From: Corynebacterium ulceribovis DSM 45146
GTDB taxonomy: Bacteria; Actinomycetota; Actinomycetes; Mycobacteriales; Mycobacteriaceae
DNA: 64,000 nucleotides
Assembly: GCF_000372445.1 (NCBI RefSeq)
Contig: NZ_AQUY01000001.1
Coordinates: 309,448 to 373,447, forward strand
Reading direction: 5' to 3'
In this document: in pieces, positions 36,322-45,889 of the stretch
Layout: the number at the start of each line of letters is the position of its first letter
Position numbering within the stretch: position 1 is the stretch's first letter
The notes under the pieces: model-generated
The model's database searches: none
Seen by the model: only the letters and a program-made list of their open reading frames with translations
Told to the model about the DNA's origin: nothing
Made by a program: the position numbers and the translations under genes

Positions 36322-36638
36322 TAGACATCAACCGCCCGGAACTCATCAGCGTGCTGCCCATCAGCGCCGGTGAAAGACGTGGCACAGTCTGCTAGACCAT
36401 CGGCGCAGGCATACAGATTGTCACTAGCCACCTGCGTGCGCTGATGCTGCTTTGTTAACGCGTTGCTTGCCGCAGCAACAAAATCTGCGACGCACTGGTG
36501 CAGCGGAGGTAACTGCGGTGGAGGTTCCGGTAGCGGCGGTGGGGTAATGAGCTCCGCGAGCTCCCGAGTGCGAGCGGAAATAGTGTGCACGGACGGGGTA
36601 TTGATATCTAGAAAATTGTGGCTCGGTGCAGCGGGCAT
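36321..36638 (-). CDS. Small type VII secretion-associated-like protein (EspC/DUF2580-like)
   Basis: 105 residues with a Pro-rich stretch (PPPLPEPPPQLPPL) in the first half and a helical second half CVADFVAAASNALTKQHQRT followed by SDNLYACADGLADCATSFTG. The layout resembles the short helical partners (EspC/DUF2580 type) encoded next to WXG100-like proteins in actinobacteria. It is translationally coupled to the NlpC/P60 gene. The assignment to a named family is tentative. Confidence 0.65.
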   Translation of the reverse strand: MPAAPSHNFLDINTPSVHTISARTRELAELITPPPLPEPPPQLPPLHQCVADFVAAASNALTKQHQRTQVASDNLYACADGLADCATSFTGADGQHADEFRAVDV

Positions 36639-36738
36639 CCGGACAAGCTCCTTCGGCAGAATCAGTTGTGTTGTGGATCTTCGTCACTAAGTAGGACGCG
36701 TTGCAGCACAATCCGGTTCCTTTTGGTTTGATCGGGGT

Positions 36739-37374
36739 ATGGACATCACCGTCATCGACCACCCACTCGCCGTCTCCCGACTAACCATCATGCGTGACGA
36801 ACGCAGCGATAACCAGGCATTTCGCGCTGCCCTCGCCGACCTTGGCGCCATGCTCATCTACGAAGCTGCCCGCGACTTGGCCGTCGAAAAGTTCAATGTG
36901 CAAACCCCAGTAGCTGTGGCGCCGGGCGCTCGCCTAGAAAAGCCGCCCATCATTGTGCCGGTGATTCGCGCCGGGCTCGGCATGATTGACCCCGCCCTGT
37001 CGATGATCCCGGATGCGCAGGTTGGCTTTATCGGTATTGCTCGTGACGAAGAAACCCACGAACCGGTGCCATACTTGGAAGCCCTGCCGCATGACCTGTC
37101 CGACCAGCCAGTATTTCTGGTGGACCCGATGCTGGCGACCGGTGGCTCCTTGCTGCACGCACTGAAACTGCTCACCGACCGTGGGGCTAATGACATCACC
37201 GCGGTTTGTATGGTCTCGGCGGTCCCTGGTGTGGAAGCGCTGGAACAGTCCGGTTTCCCCGTGCGGTTGGTCACGGCGACGATTGACCCGTCGCTGGATG
37301 ACAATGCCTACATTGTGCCGGGCCTCGGTGATGCTGGTGACCGTCTTTACGGTCCACGGAATATTGATTTCTAA
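36739..37374 (+). CDS. upp: Uracil phosphoribosyltransferase
   Basis: 211 residues. Makes UMP from uracil and PRPP in pyrimidine salvage. Family blocks: [36 protein letters not shown], the PRPP loop [20 protein letters not shown], and the C-terminal uracil-binding [15 protein letters not shown]. Length is that of the bacterial enzyme. It reads rightwards and is divergent from the NlpC pair across a 100-bp gap. Confidence 0.97.
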   Translation: MDITVIDHPLAVSRLTIMRDERSDNQAFRAALADLGAMLIYEAARDLAVEKFNVQTPVAVAPGARLEKPPIIVPVIRAGLGMIDPALSMIPDAQVGFIGIARDEETHEPVPYLEALPHDLSDQPVFLVDPMLATGGSLLHALKLLTDRGANDITAVCMVSAVPGVEALEQSGFPVRLVTATIDPSLDDNAYIVPGLGDAGDRLYGPRNIDF

Positions 37375-37393
37375 GGTTCTCTAGGATAGAAGC

Positions 37394-38614
37394 GTGGAAA
37401 CTCTGGAAACGTTCATTTCGAACTGGTGGCAAGAAAACGAAGCTGAAGTCCTCGGTTGGCGGCGGCACTTGCACCGGCACCCAGAGCTGTCGCATATGGA
37501 ATACGACACCACGCGTTTTATCACCAACGTGCTGACCAGTGCCGGAATGGAGCCACAGCCATTCCCTGGCACCGGCACCATGGTCGATATTGGTGACGAC
37601 GGCGGCAAACGTCGACTCGCATTCCGCGGCGATATTGACGCACTGCCGATCACTGAAGAAACAGCACTTCCTTTCGAGTCGGAAGTGCCTGGCGTCATGC
37701 ATGCCTGTGGCCACGATGTGCACACCACCGTCACTTTGGCTACAGCGGTCGCGCTGCATGAATACGACCAGAAGTACGGGCTGCCGATTGGTGTGCGCTG
37801 CATTTTCCAGCCCGCCGAAGAAGTGATGACTGGTGGCGCGAAGGAACTGGTGAAGTTTGGGGCGCTCAATGGGGTGGGGCGCATTGTGGCGCTGCATGCC
37901 GAACCGAAGCTGCGAGTGGGTCGGGTAGGTATCCGAATCGGGCCGATTACGTCGGCGGCCGACACATTGACCATTACCGTCCATGGCGATGGTGGCCATA
38001 CTTCTCGGCCGCATCTGACGCAGGATGTCGTGTATGGCTTGGGCGCATTGGTGACCCAGCTGCCGGGATTGCTGTCCCGCCGGGTGGATCCCCGGACCGG
38101 TACCGTCTTGGTTTTCGGCGCGATTAACGCAGGTCACGCACATAATGCCATCCCTATGGAGGGCTCTGTTATGGGCACCATCCGCACTGGCGACATTAAG
38201 ATTTGGCGGAAGTTCCAGCCGCTGCTGGAAGAACTAATTGCGGACGTCTTACGGCCAACGGGCCTGCGGTTTTCCATCGACTACATCAAAGGTGTGCCGC
38301 CAGTGGTCAATGATGACGCCACCGCGGCGCTCATTGCGGCGGCAGTTCGCAAGGTCGATCCGCACGCGTTGGTGGAGGCGCCGCAGTCGTCTGGTGGTGA
38401 AGATTTCAGCTGGTACCTAGAGGAAGTGCCTGGGGCTATGGCCCGGTTGGGATGCTGGCGTGGCACCGGCCCGAAGGGGGACCTGCACGCTGCGGACCTT
38501 GTCATTGATGAGCAGTGCCTAGGTGTCGGTGTGCGATTGTTTGCCGGCGTTGTGGGGCAGTACGCCCCAGAAGCTGCTGGTGACTTGTTCACCGACGACT
38601 TGTTGCCGGAGTGA
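37394..38614 (+). CDS. M20D-family amidohydrolase/peptidase
   Basis: 406 residues from a GTG at 37394. Metal-dependent hydrolase of N-acyl or N-carbamoyl amino acids or related amides. M20D blocks: WRRHLHRHPELS, FRGDIDALPI, MHACGHDVHTTVTLA, FQPAEEVMTGGAKELV, GHTSRPHLTQDVV and the C-terminal SSGGEDFSWYLEEVPG. The metal ligands (Cys/His in ACGHD, Glu pair in PAEE, His near the C-terminus) are the M20D set. Substrate is unknown; indole-acetyl amino acid or hippurate-type hydrolases share this group. It is 19 bp after upp and could be in its transcript. Confidence 0.9.
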   Translation: METLETFISNWWQENEAEVLGWRRHLHRHPELSHMEYDTTRFITNVLTSAGMEPQPFPGTGTMVDIGDDGGKRRLAFRGDIDALPITEETALPFESEVPGVMHACGHDVHTTVTLATAVALHEYDQKYGLPIGVRCIFQPAEEVMTGGAKELVKFGALNGVGRIVALHAEPKLRVGRVGIRIGPITSAADTLTITVHGDGGHTSRPHLTQDVVYGLGALVTQLPGLLSRRVDPRTGTVLVFGAINAGHAHNAIPMEGSVMGTIRTGDIKIWRKFQPLLEELIADVLRPTGLRFSIDYIKGVPPVVNDDATAALIAAAVRKVDPHALVEAPQSSGGEDFSWYLEEVPGAMARLGCWRGTGPKGDLHAADLVIDEQCLGVGVRLFAGVVGQYAPEAAGDLFTDDLLPE

Positions 38615-38670
38615 TGTGCCGCCGCGCAGTCGACCGCAGTACAGTCGACCGCGGTTTAACCTACTGCGGT

Positions 38671-41211
38671 TTAGCCTACTGCGGATTCGGCGCGCTGAGC
38701 CTGCACCCAAATCCGGAGCGCGGTGACAGCGTCCCGGGTTTTCAGCTGCGGCAAGTAGCAGGTCGACACGGCAATCCCAATTGCCGGTAGCGCCAGTTCG
38801 TTGTCGTAAGCCAGGTACCAGCCGTGGTGTTCGGGATGGAACTTGTATTTCGACGCGGCCAACGATCGGAACCCATACAAAGGTTCCATGGTTTCGCCGA
38901 CTTTATCCAAGGTGACGTCGAGCATTCCGTCCAGCTCTTTGCTTTGTGACGGAGCCAGCGGCGCACCAGACAAGGATATGAAGTCAAGGCCTAGCTCGTT
39001 GCCTTTCAGAGCTGCTTCTGCAAGCAGGAACTCGATGACGGGGCGGAACCCAGTGGCATCACGACGCATGACATCGAGCGTGTATCCGGCGAGTCGGCCG
39101 TGCTCGTAGACCGGAATCCAACTGGTGATGCCGTGGATCCGATCTTCGCCGTCGACTGCGAGAAGAAGCCGGGTGTCCGCATCCTGCATCTCTGCGATGC
39201 CACCTAAGGTAAAGCCCATTTCTGGCAGCGCTTTATCCGCGACCCAGTCTTCCGACAGCTGAATAATGCCCTCCCGCAGGTGGGGTGACAGGTCATGCCA
39301 GCTGGTCCATAGCGCTGAGATGTTCTCCTTACCTGCGCGGTTGCGGGCGGTACGAATATTCTGAAATTTCTTACCTTTAAACGCCACCGAGTGATCGTCA
39401 CAAAGCACGGTGGATTCCTCCGCAACATGGACGTTCATATAACCCCGGGAGGCGCGGTCGTCGGCGAAATCCGCCCGCACTGAATACCACGCGGTTTGCC
39501 AACCCTGGCCCACCGCGAACTGCTCGAACTGGTCGGCGATAGTGCTGCGGTCGCCATCTGGGCCAACAATGGGCTCGCCAACAGTAACTGCGATGCCATT
39601 GTGCACCCGGAAAGCCACCGCCCCGGAGTCCTCTGGGGCGAACCAATACCGGTTGCCACGCCACAGCGTCATCCACGACAAGTGATCGCCGGAACCGGAC
39701 CGCAGCAGGGATCGGGCGCGGGCTTGATCGGCGCGGGTGGCAGGGCTGGCAACGGACATAAGTAACCGATACAGCATGGCGGCGACGGTGAGCCAAAAGA
39801 TGTTGCCGGTCCATTCGTAGAGTAGCCAGGCGGCACCTGAATTAGGCAGCAGGTAATGCATCGCGCTCAGCGACACAACTGGCGGCAAATAGCGGTTCGG
39901 CAGTTCCGACACAATGAGATCGGTCGTGGCATGCGGCTGGAAACCGCCGTCGAGGGCAAGCGCCCCGAAGAACCACAAGGCGGCAGTGACAAGGAACACC
40001 GCGGCAATGATCACCGCTGTGACTCGGACTTTGTGGGTGTCGATATGCACTGGGAAGTAGCGGCGGGTGGCTAGCAGCAGCGCAATGGCGAGCAGCCACG
40101 GAAGGATAAGCTGCGCCACCAAGACGATGGTCAGCATTGTGCTGTCGGGCCCGGGGGTTGCGAAATCAATTTGGCTGAGCACCACCACAATCGCGGCGAA
40201 CTGCAGCAAAAGCGCAAGCCACCATGCCAAACGACGACCACGAGCCAGACCAAAACACGCCACCACAGTCAGCAGCAACGGCATGAGGTTTGCCACGAGG
40301 GGGCCGAAACCAGACTGAACCGAGGACTGCTGGGCATTGAGGCACTCCTGGGAGGCTGGATCGAGACTGCAGAAGTAGGAAATCTGGTCGGCTGTGACGG
40401 CCGGTTGCCAAATCCAGTACGTGGTTTCGGCAAAAATGCCCTGCGAGTTCGGGTTAATGCCGGCAATGACCGGGCCGAGGGCAACGAAGAACAGGGCGAA
40501 GGCCACGAGGATGCGGCTTTCGCGCAGGGATATCGCACGGCGCTGCGGCGGGCCGATGCGGCGAGTGCACCAGTATTTGCCGACTGGCACACCGATAGCC
40601 AGCGCAATTACCGCGGAGATAGCGGACAAGGTGCCGGTGTACAAGAGCATGGTGACGAACATGGCCACCAACATGGTGTGGGTACGACGACGCCACAGCA
40701 CGGGCATGAATGCGGCGGCGACCGCGAGTGAGCCGACGATCCAGCCGGCTGGGGACAGCAGCGTGCTCAGGCGGAGGTCCTGGCCCCAGAAGCTGAGGAA
40801 GGTGATGTTCAGGGCGCTGGCTACGAGCATTGTGAGCGGGACCGTCACAAGGTGCATAGCTGCGGCGGTGGCGAAGAATCGACGGGAACCAAGGACAGCT
40901 TCGGCGGGAACTGCCAGCAGGAGCACCGCGATGGTGCTGAACACGGCACCGAAATGGCTTCCGGTTGTCAGCCCTGCTGTGAGTATGTGCCAGTCGGTGA
41001 AGTGGTACGGCAGTGCTAAGCCGAGGCTGTCCCAGAGGCGGTCGGGGTGGTGGCCAAAGGCACATTGCAGCGCCCACAGTACGACGATGAACGCCAAGCT
41101 GACGGGCGTCACGCGCATAGATTTGAGTAACCACACCGCCACGAAACGGAGCTGACGGAGTAGTTCGAGAGTGCGGCTACGGGTGGTTGGGGTGGCTTTG
41201 GTTTCGGTCAT
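38671..41211 (-). CDS. Aminoacyl-lipid synthase (MprF/LPG-synthase-like, AlpS type)
   Basis: 846 residues from the ATG at 41211. The first 500 residues hold about 10-12 membrane helices, including an N-terminal rhomboid-like segment. The C-terminal 330 residues form the DUF2156/phosphatidylglycerol lysyltransferase domain of the GNAT-like fold, with NRYWFAPEDSGAVAFRV, GEPIVGPDGDR, MGFTLGGIAEMQDADTRLL and FISLSGAPLA. Such enzymes transfer an amino acid from aminoacyl-tRNA to a membrane lipid. In C. glutamicum related proteins (AlpS) were reported to alanylate phosphatidylglycerol or diacylglycerol, next to an esterase AlpD. The amino acid and lipid here are inferred. The start overlaps the esterase stop (ATGA). 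Confidence 0.85.
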   Translation of the reverse strand: MTETKATPTTRSRTLELLRQLRFVAVWLLKSMRVTPVSLAFIVVLWALQCAFGHHPDRLWDSLGLALPYHFTDWHILTAGLTTGSHFGAVFSTIAVLLLAVPAEAVLGSRRFFATAAAMHLVTVPLTMLVASALNITFLSFWGQDLRLSTLLSPAGWIVGSLAVAAAFMPVLWRRRTHTMLVAMFVTMLLYTGTLSAISAVIALAIGVPVGKYWCTRRIGPPQRRAISLRESRILVAFALFFVALGPVIAGINPNSQGIFAETTYWIWQPAVTADQISYFCSLDPASQECLNAQQSSVQSGFGPLVANLMPLLLTVVACFGLARGRRLAWWLALLLQFAAIVVVLSQIDFATPGPDSTMLTIVLVAQLILPWLLAIALLLATRRYFPVHIDTHKVRVTAVIIAAVFLVTAALWFFGALALDGGFQPHATTDLIVSELPNRYLPPVVSLSAMHYLLPNSGAAWLLYEWTGNIFWLTVAAMLYRLLMSVASPATRADQARARSLLRSGSGDHLSWMTLWRGNRYWFAPEDSGAVAFRVHNGIAVTVGEPIVGPDGDRSTIADQFEQFAVGQGWQTAWYSVRADFADDRASRGYMNVHVAEESTVLCDDHSVAFKGKKFQNIRTARNRAGKENISALWTSWHDLSPHLREGIIQLSEDWVADKALPEMGFTLGGIAEMQDADTRLLLAVDGEDRIHGITSWIPVYEHGRLAGYTLDVMRRDATGFRPVIEFLLAEAALKGNELGLDFISLSGAPLAPSQSKELDGMLDVTLDKVGETMEPLYGFRSLAASKYKFHPEHHGWYLAYDNELALPAIGIAVSTCYLPQLKTRDAVTALRIWVQAQRAESAVG

Positions 41212-42470
41212 GGTAATCCTCCTCGTTGTGCTGCCCAGCCAAGAGTTTCCAGTAGTGCTACCCGCCACACTTGGAAGGAATGCCCGCCAGGGACGGTATG
41301 GAACGTGGTGGTCATTCCGGATTTGTTGGCTGCGTCGTTGAGTGCAGTGAGATCTTTTGTTGAGTTTTTGTCGTTGCTGCCGGCGTAGAATTTGCCTTGA
41401 ATGCCGACGTACTTATTGGTGCCCTGAGTTGCGTTTTGTTTCAGCAATGTGGCGGGGTTAACGGCTTGGAATGCGGCTTCGTCGCCGCCGAAGAACTTGT
41501 CTACGGTTTGTTTGTGGTTACCCAGGGTTGGTTCGGCTTGGCCGGAGAAGTTCAGGAAGTTGCCGTAGGCCTGGGGTGCATTGGTGACGATTTGTAGTGC
41601 GCAGGTGCCGCCGTAGCTCAGACCCCCGATAGTCCAGGTGCGCTGGTCTTCATTGACGCGGAGCTTCTCTTTGATCAGCGCGGGCACATCATTGGCTAGG
41701 TAGGTCTGCACTTTGAGTTGAGGGCCGTCGACGCAAATGGGGTTGCCGGATAGTGAGCCGGTACCGTCCACACTGATGACAATCGGAGAGACGCCGTTGT
41801 GTGCTGCCTGATACTGGTCAGCAGTATGTTCGGCATAGCCTGCCCCGAACCACTGTTTTGGTTCCCCTGGATTGCCTGCCAGGAGTAGGAGGACCGGCAA
41901 TCGGAGTTTGGGCTGGGTGAAGTACGCCGGTGGAATATAGGCCACTGCGTCTCGGGCAGGGAATCCAGAGACAGTACCGGTCATGGGAATAGTGACCATG
42001 GCGCCAACTTCGCGGCCATCGAGCCGTGGTGCGGCAGTGGTGACCTGAAACTGGTCATAAGTCATGGTGACGCTGGCAGGTGCTGGATTGAATGAGCCGA
42101 TGGTCGGGTATTGCTGGTACACCGTGTTTGCAGCGGCCGCAGCGCCAGTCAGCGCAATGACAGACATTGCGGTCATTGTGATGCGCCGACCGCGCTGGGA
42201 CAATATGCAGCCAATGGCGAACACGGCCGCAGCCGCGGAGGCATAGACTCCAGGTGGGATGGCATCGGGGAAGGGTTTCCATAGGATTTCGACTGTCAAC
42301 CACACCGCGCTGGTGACAAGAAGCGCCATCAACACGGTGAGCAAGGTTCGGGCAACCAGTTGGCGATGCCGCAGGCCGAACAGCCCGGTTGCAGTGGTGA
42401 AAAGTAGCAGCACCACGATGACGAACAACGCGGTGCGATCGGTAAGCGGGATATTCCGCAGGTCTAGCAT
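41208..42470 (-). CDS. Membrane-anchored esterase paired with the aminoacyl-lipid synthase (AlpD-like)
   Basis: 420 residues. Four hydrophobic segments in the first 130 residues (TALFVIVVLLLFTTATGLFG, LLTVLMALLVTSAVWLTV and two more) anchor an extracytoplasmic esterase-D-like domain. The nucleophile elbow is GGLSYGGTCAL (Ser), and the histidine lies in PGGHSFQVW. Mycolyltransferase/esterase-D proteins share this fold. Paired with the upstream-reading synthase by a four-base overlap, it probably hydrolyses or modifies the aminoacylated lipid outside the membrane. This follows the reported C. glutamicum AlpS/AlpD pair and is inference here. Confidence 0.85.
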   Translation of the reverse strand: MLDLRNIPLTDRTALFVIVVLLLFTTATGLFGLRHRQLVARTLLTVLMALLVTSAVWLTVEILWKPFPDAIPPGVYASAAAAVFAIGCILSQRGRRITMTAMSVIALTGAAAAANTVYQQYPTIGSFNPAPASVTMTYDQFQVTTAAPRLDGREVGAMVTIPMTGTVSGFPARDAVAYIPPAYFTQPKLRLPVLLLLAGNPGEPKQWFGAGYAEHTADQYQAAHNGVSPIVISVDGTGSLSGNPICVDGPQLKVQTYLANDVPALIKEKLRVNEDQRTWTIGGLSYGGTCALQIVTNAPQAYGNFLNFSGQAEPTLGNHKQTVDKFFGGDEAAFQAVNPATLLKQNATQGTNKYVGIQGKFYAGSNDKNSTKDLTALNDAANKSGMTTTFHTVPGGHSFQVWRVALLETLGWAAQRGGLP

Positions 42471-42624
42471 GGCGGCTATTTAACGCCGAAAACCTGGAAG
42501 TAGTATCGGCCACGAGGCTGATTTTCATGTAGTTCTTTGGGATAAGTGCCGATAGGTGCCCTGGAGCTACGAGTGCCAACAAAAGTGAAGCATGCTTGGC
42601 AGCTCATGGCCTAATTGTTTGCCG

Positions 42625-42661
42625 TAGAATTGGCTAAGACTGTCCGCGGCCTGATGGCCGC
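42625..42661 (+). promoter_or_regulatory. lpdA promoter -10 and leader hairpin
   Basis: TAGAAT at 42625-42630 is a good -10 candidate. Downstream, GCGGCC-TGAT-GGCCGC (42646-42661) is a perfect 6-bp stem that would lie at the very start of the transcript. It could be an operator or a stabilising 5' hairpin; its role is unknown. Confidence 0.5.
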
Positions 42662-42702
42662 AGAATCCGCATCCCATCCCACAATTCAATGGAGGAACAC
42701 AA

Positions 42703-44112
42703 GTGGCTCAACGAATCGTAATTATCGGCGGCGGCCCTGCAGGCTATGAGGCTGCGCTCGTCGGTGCGAAGTACGGAGCCGAGGTGACCATCGTTGAAGA
42801 AATGGGTCTGGGTGGCTCTTCCGTCCTGTGGGACTGCGTGCCGTCGAAGGCTTTCATTGCTGCGACAGGTTTGCGTACCGATATGCGCCGTGCTGACGAT
42901 ATGGGGCTACGCTACAACGGCCCAGGTCAGACCATTGGTTTCGAGGCTGTGAACGAGCGTGTGCAGCAGCTGGCAGAAAGCCAGTCCAATGACGTGCGTG
43001 CGCAGGTTGAACGCGAAGGCGTCCGCATTATGATTGGTCGCGCCCGGCTGGATGACTACGAAGCTGGTCGCATCACTCACTACGTCACTGTGCAGCTGGT
43101 TGAGGGTGGCGAAGAGACCATTGAGTGCGACCTTGTGCTGATTGCGACCGGTGCCTCCCCACGGATTCTGCCTGGTGCACGCCCAGACGGTGAGCGCATT
43201 TTGACGTGGCGTCAGGTCTACGACTTGGAGGAAGTCCCTGAGCACCTGATTGTGGTTGGTTCCGGTGTCACTGGCGCCGAGTTCGTGTCGGCGTTTACCG
43301 AGATGGGCGTGAAGGTCACGATGGTGGCGTCGCGTGACCAGATTCTGCCGCACGAAGATGCCGACGCTGCCGCAGTGCTGGAAGAAGTCCTGGGTGTACG
43401 CGGTGTGGACGTGGTGAAGAATGCCCGCTGTGACCTGGTCGAACGCACTGAAGATGGTGGTGTCCGCGTGGTGACTTCCGATGGCCGAGAAGTGTTTGGC
43501 TCGCATGCACTGATGACTGTTGGTTCCATCCCAAATACCCGCGAACTGGGCCTTGAATCTGTGGGCGTGGAAACTACGCCTTCTGGCCACATTCATGTGG
43601 ACCGGGTGTCTCGTACCAACGTGCCAGGCATTTATGCTGCCGGTGACTGTACCGACCTGTTCCCACTTGCTTCGGTTGCGGCGATGCAGGGCCGCATTGC
43701 GATGTACCACGCGCTGGGCGAAGGTGTGGCACCAATTCGTATGCGTACTGTTGCCTCGGCAGTGTTTACCCGCCCAGAGATTGCGACCGTGGGTGTGTCA
43801 CAGAAGCAGATTGAATCTGGTGAAGTGTCTGCCCGCATCGAGGTGTTCCCGCTGCAGGGTAACCCACGTGCAAAGATGCGGTCGCTGCGCCACGGTTTCG
43901 TGAAGCTGTTCTGCCGTCGCAACTCGGGCCAGATTATCGGTGGTGTGGTTGTTGCCCCAACTGCGTCGGAGCTGATTCTGCCGATTGCCGTATGTGTGTC
44001 GAACCGCCTGACGGTGGAAGACCTAGCCGGATGCTTCTCTGTGTACCCATCCCTGTCGGGTTCCATTACTGAAGCTGCCCGCCAGCTGATGCAGCACGGC
44101 GACTTGGACTAA
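42703..44112 (+). CDS. lpdA: Flavoprotein disulfide reductase-family NAD(P)H:quinone reductase LpdA
   Basis: 469 residues from a GTG at 42703 with GGAGGAAC upstream. FAD site IIGGGPAGYEAA at the N-terminus, NAD site VVGSGVTGAEF in the middle, second FAD motif GIYAAGDCTDLFPLASVA. The redox region reads GGSSVLWDCVPSKAF: Cys45 is kept but the partner position is Ser40, so no CxxxxC disulfide can form. The usual C-terminal His-x4-Glu dyad is also replaced (VYPSLSG). The M. tuberculosis LpdA (Rv3303c) likewise lacks one redox Cys and the dyad, and reduces quinones instead of lipoamide. The same activity is likely here. It is not the pyruvate-dehydrogenase E3. Confidence 0.9.
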   Translation: MAQRIVIIGGGPAGYEAALVGAKYGAEVTIVEEMGLGGSSVLWDCVPSKAFIAATGLRTDMRRADDMGLRYNGPGQTIGFEAVNERVQQLAESQSNDVRAQVEREGVRIMIGRARLDDYEAGRITHYVTVQLVEGGEETIECDLVLIATGASPRILPGARPDGERILTWRQVYDLEEVPEHLIVVGSGVTGAEFVSAFTEMGVKVTMVASRDQILPHEDADAAAVLEEVLGVRGVDVVKNARCDLVERTEDGGVRVVTSDGREVFGSHALMTVGSIPNTRELGLESVGVETTPSGHIHVDRVSRTNVPGIYAAGDCTDLFPLASVAAMQGRIAMYHALGEGVAPIRMRTVASAVFTRPEIATVGVSQKQIESGEVSARIEVFPLQGNPRAKMRSLRHGFVKLFCRRNSGQIIGGVVVAPTASELILPIAVCVSNRLTVEDLAGCFSVYPSLSGSITEAARQLMQHGDLD

Positions 44113-44135
44113 ACGCCCAGGGGCCGCGCGGCCCG

Positions 44136-45680
44136 CTAGTCTTGCCAGTCGAAAGTTCGGGTGACTGCTTTGCTGTAGGTGGCAAACAGTTGGTCGGCTT
44201 TCGACTTATCCATCTGTGGGCTGAACTCCTTGTCGCATTTCCACTGCTGTCGAATCTGCTCGGTGGAATCCCAGAATCCCGTCGCCAAGCCCGCGGCGTA
44301 GGCCGCCCCTAGGGCAGTAGTTTCAGTGATGACCGGGCGCACAACCGGCACACCGAGAATATCGGCTTGGAATTGCATCAACAGGTCGTTGGCGGTCATC
44401 CCGCCGTCAACTTTCAGCGTCTGCAGGGCAGTGCCGGCGTCATTATTCATCGCCTCCACTACTTCGCGGGTTTGGTATGCCGTCGCTTCCAGCACCGCTC
44501 GGGCAATGTGCCCTTTGTTGACGTAGCTGGTTAGGCCGACGAATACGCCGCGTGCGTCACTGCGCCAGTGGGGTGCCAGCAGCCCAGAGAACGCCGGCAC
44601 GATGTACAGCCCGCCATTGTCCGGCACGGTTCGTGCCAGTGCCTCAATGCCGCTTGATGACGAAATCAGCCCGACATTATCCCGTAGCCATTGCACTAGC
44701 GAACCGGTCACCGCAATGGATCCTTCGAGTGCGTAGTGCACTGGCTGGTCGCCCAGCTTGTAGGCGACGGTGCTGAGCAGCCCGTGGTTGGATCGGCGTA
44801 GCTCGGTTCCGGTGTTCATCAGCAGGAAGTTGCCGGTACCGTAGGTATTTTTTGCTTCGCCAGGGGACAGGCAGGCCTGCCCAAAGGTTGCGGCTTGTTG
44901 GTCGCCGAGGATACCGGCGATGGGCACGCCATGCATTGGTCCGGTGGATCGCACCCGTCCGAGGATTTCCGAGCTGGACACAATCTGCGGCAGCATCTGC
45001 TGTGGCACTCCGATGGCTTGGCACATCTCGTCAGACCACTGCATGGTGGTGATGTCCATCAGCAAGGTACGCGATGCATTGGTGACGTCGGTGACGTGCA
45101 GCGCGCGGCCGTCTTTGCGCGTCAGGTTCCACACCAGCCAGGAGTCGACGGTGCCGAAGAGCAATTCACCGGCTTCAGCACGAGCTCGCGCCCCTGGTAC
45201 ATGGTCCAGGATCCATGCAATTTTTGGCCCAGAGAAATAGGTTGATGGTGGCAGCCCGGTGATGTCTTGGATACGGTCTGCACCAAGGTCGGCTGTGAGC
45301 TTATTGACGAAATCATCCGTGCGGGTGTCTTGCCAGACGATCGCGTTGTGGATCGGTCGTCCTGTGGTGCGATCCCAGACAATGGTGGTCTCCCGCTGGT
45401 TAGTGATGCCAACGGCGGCAACGTCAGCGGCATCGAACTCAGCTTTGGCCATGGCTGCGGCGAGGACGTAGCGGGTGTTGTCCCAAATTTCGATGGGGTT
45501 GTGCTCGACATGTCCTGGGGCAGGCAGGATTTGGCGATGCTCGATTTGTGCGGATGCGACGCGGGCACCGTCCCGGTTGAAGAGGATGCATCGGGTAGAG
45601 GTGGTGCCTTGGTCGACGGCGGCGACCACGCTGCGCGATGGATCCGTTAGTCGGGCGCCAAGCATTCCGGGAAGTCTCAT
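44136..45680 (-). CDS. glpK: Glycerol kinase
   Basis: 514 residues. Phosphorylates glycerol to glycerol-3-phosphate in the cytoplasm. FGGY family: [17 protein letters not shown] for phosphate binding, [44 protein letters not shown], and [18 protein letters not shown]-terminal [20 protein letters not shown] block is the adenine region. The extra N-terminal dozen residues before the fold are not typical, so an in-frame ATG at residue 6 is an alternative start. It stands alone here; no glycerol facilitator or glpD is next to it. Confidence 0.95.
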   Translation of the reverse strand: MRLPGMLGARLTDPSRSVVAAVDQGTTSTRCILFNRDGARVASAQIEHRQILPAPGHVEHNPIEIWDNTRYVLAAAMAKAEFDAADVAAVGITNQRETTIVWDRTTGRPIHNAIVWQDTRTDDFVNKLTADLGADRIQDITGLPPSTYFSGPKIAWILDHVPGARARAEAGELLFGTVDSWLVWNLTRKDGRALHVTDVTNASRTLLMDITTMQWSDEMCQAIGVPQQMLPQIVSSSEILGRVRSTGPMHGVPIAGILGDQQAATFGQACLSPGEAKNTYGTGNFLLMNTGTELRRSNHGLLSTVAYKLGDQPVHYALEGSIAVTGSLVQWLRDNVGLISSSSGIEALARTVPDNGGLYIVPAFSGLLAPHWRSDARGVFVGLTSYVNKGHIARAVLEATAYQTREVVEAMNNDAGTALQTLKVDGGMTANDLLMQFQADILGVPVVRPVITETTALGAAYAAGLATGFWDSTEQIRQQWKCDKEFSPQMDKSKADQLFATYSKAVTRTFDWQD

Positions 45681-45733
45681 GTTTTCTCAGGGTAGTTGTT
45701 GTCCTGAGGTTATGGTCACTTTCCCATAGGTTT

Positions 45734-45749
45734 GCGATAAGGGTATCGC
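45734..45749. promoter_or_regulatory. Inverted repeat between glpK and a secreted esterase
   Basis: GCGATA-AGGG-TATCGC is a perfect 6-bp palindrome, flanked outside by TTT and AAA. It lies about 54 bp upstream of glpK in the shared promoter region, a likely place for a repressor. The cognate regulator is not identifiable. Confidence 0.4.
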
Positions 45750-45889
45750 GAAAGTGCTCCTTTCGTTACCGATGTCATCGTTAGGAATCTAACAGTGTGT
45801 GATATGACTACAATTCTCCACTGGTGATGCATCTCTGCTATTTTGAGGGAGTGGATTTCAAGGGGAAATCGGGTACTTTTGCCCAGCTT

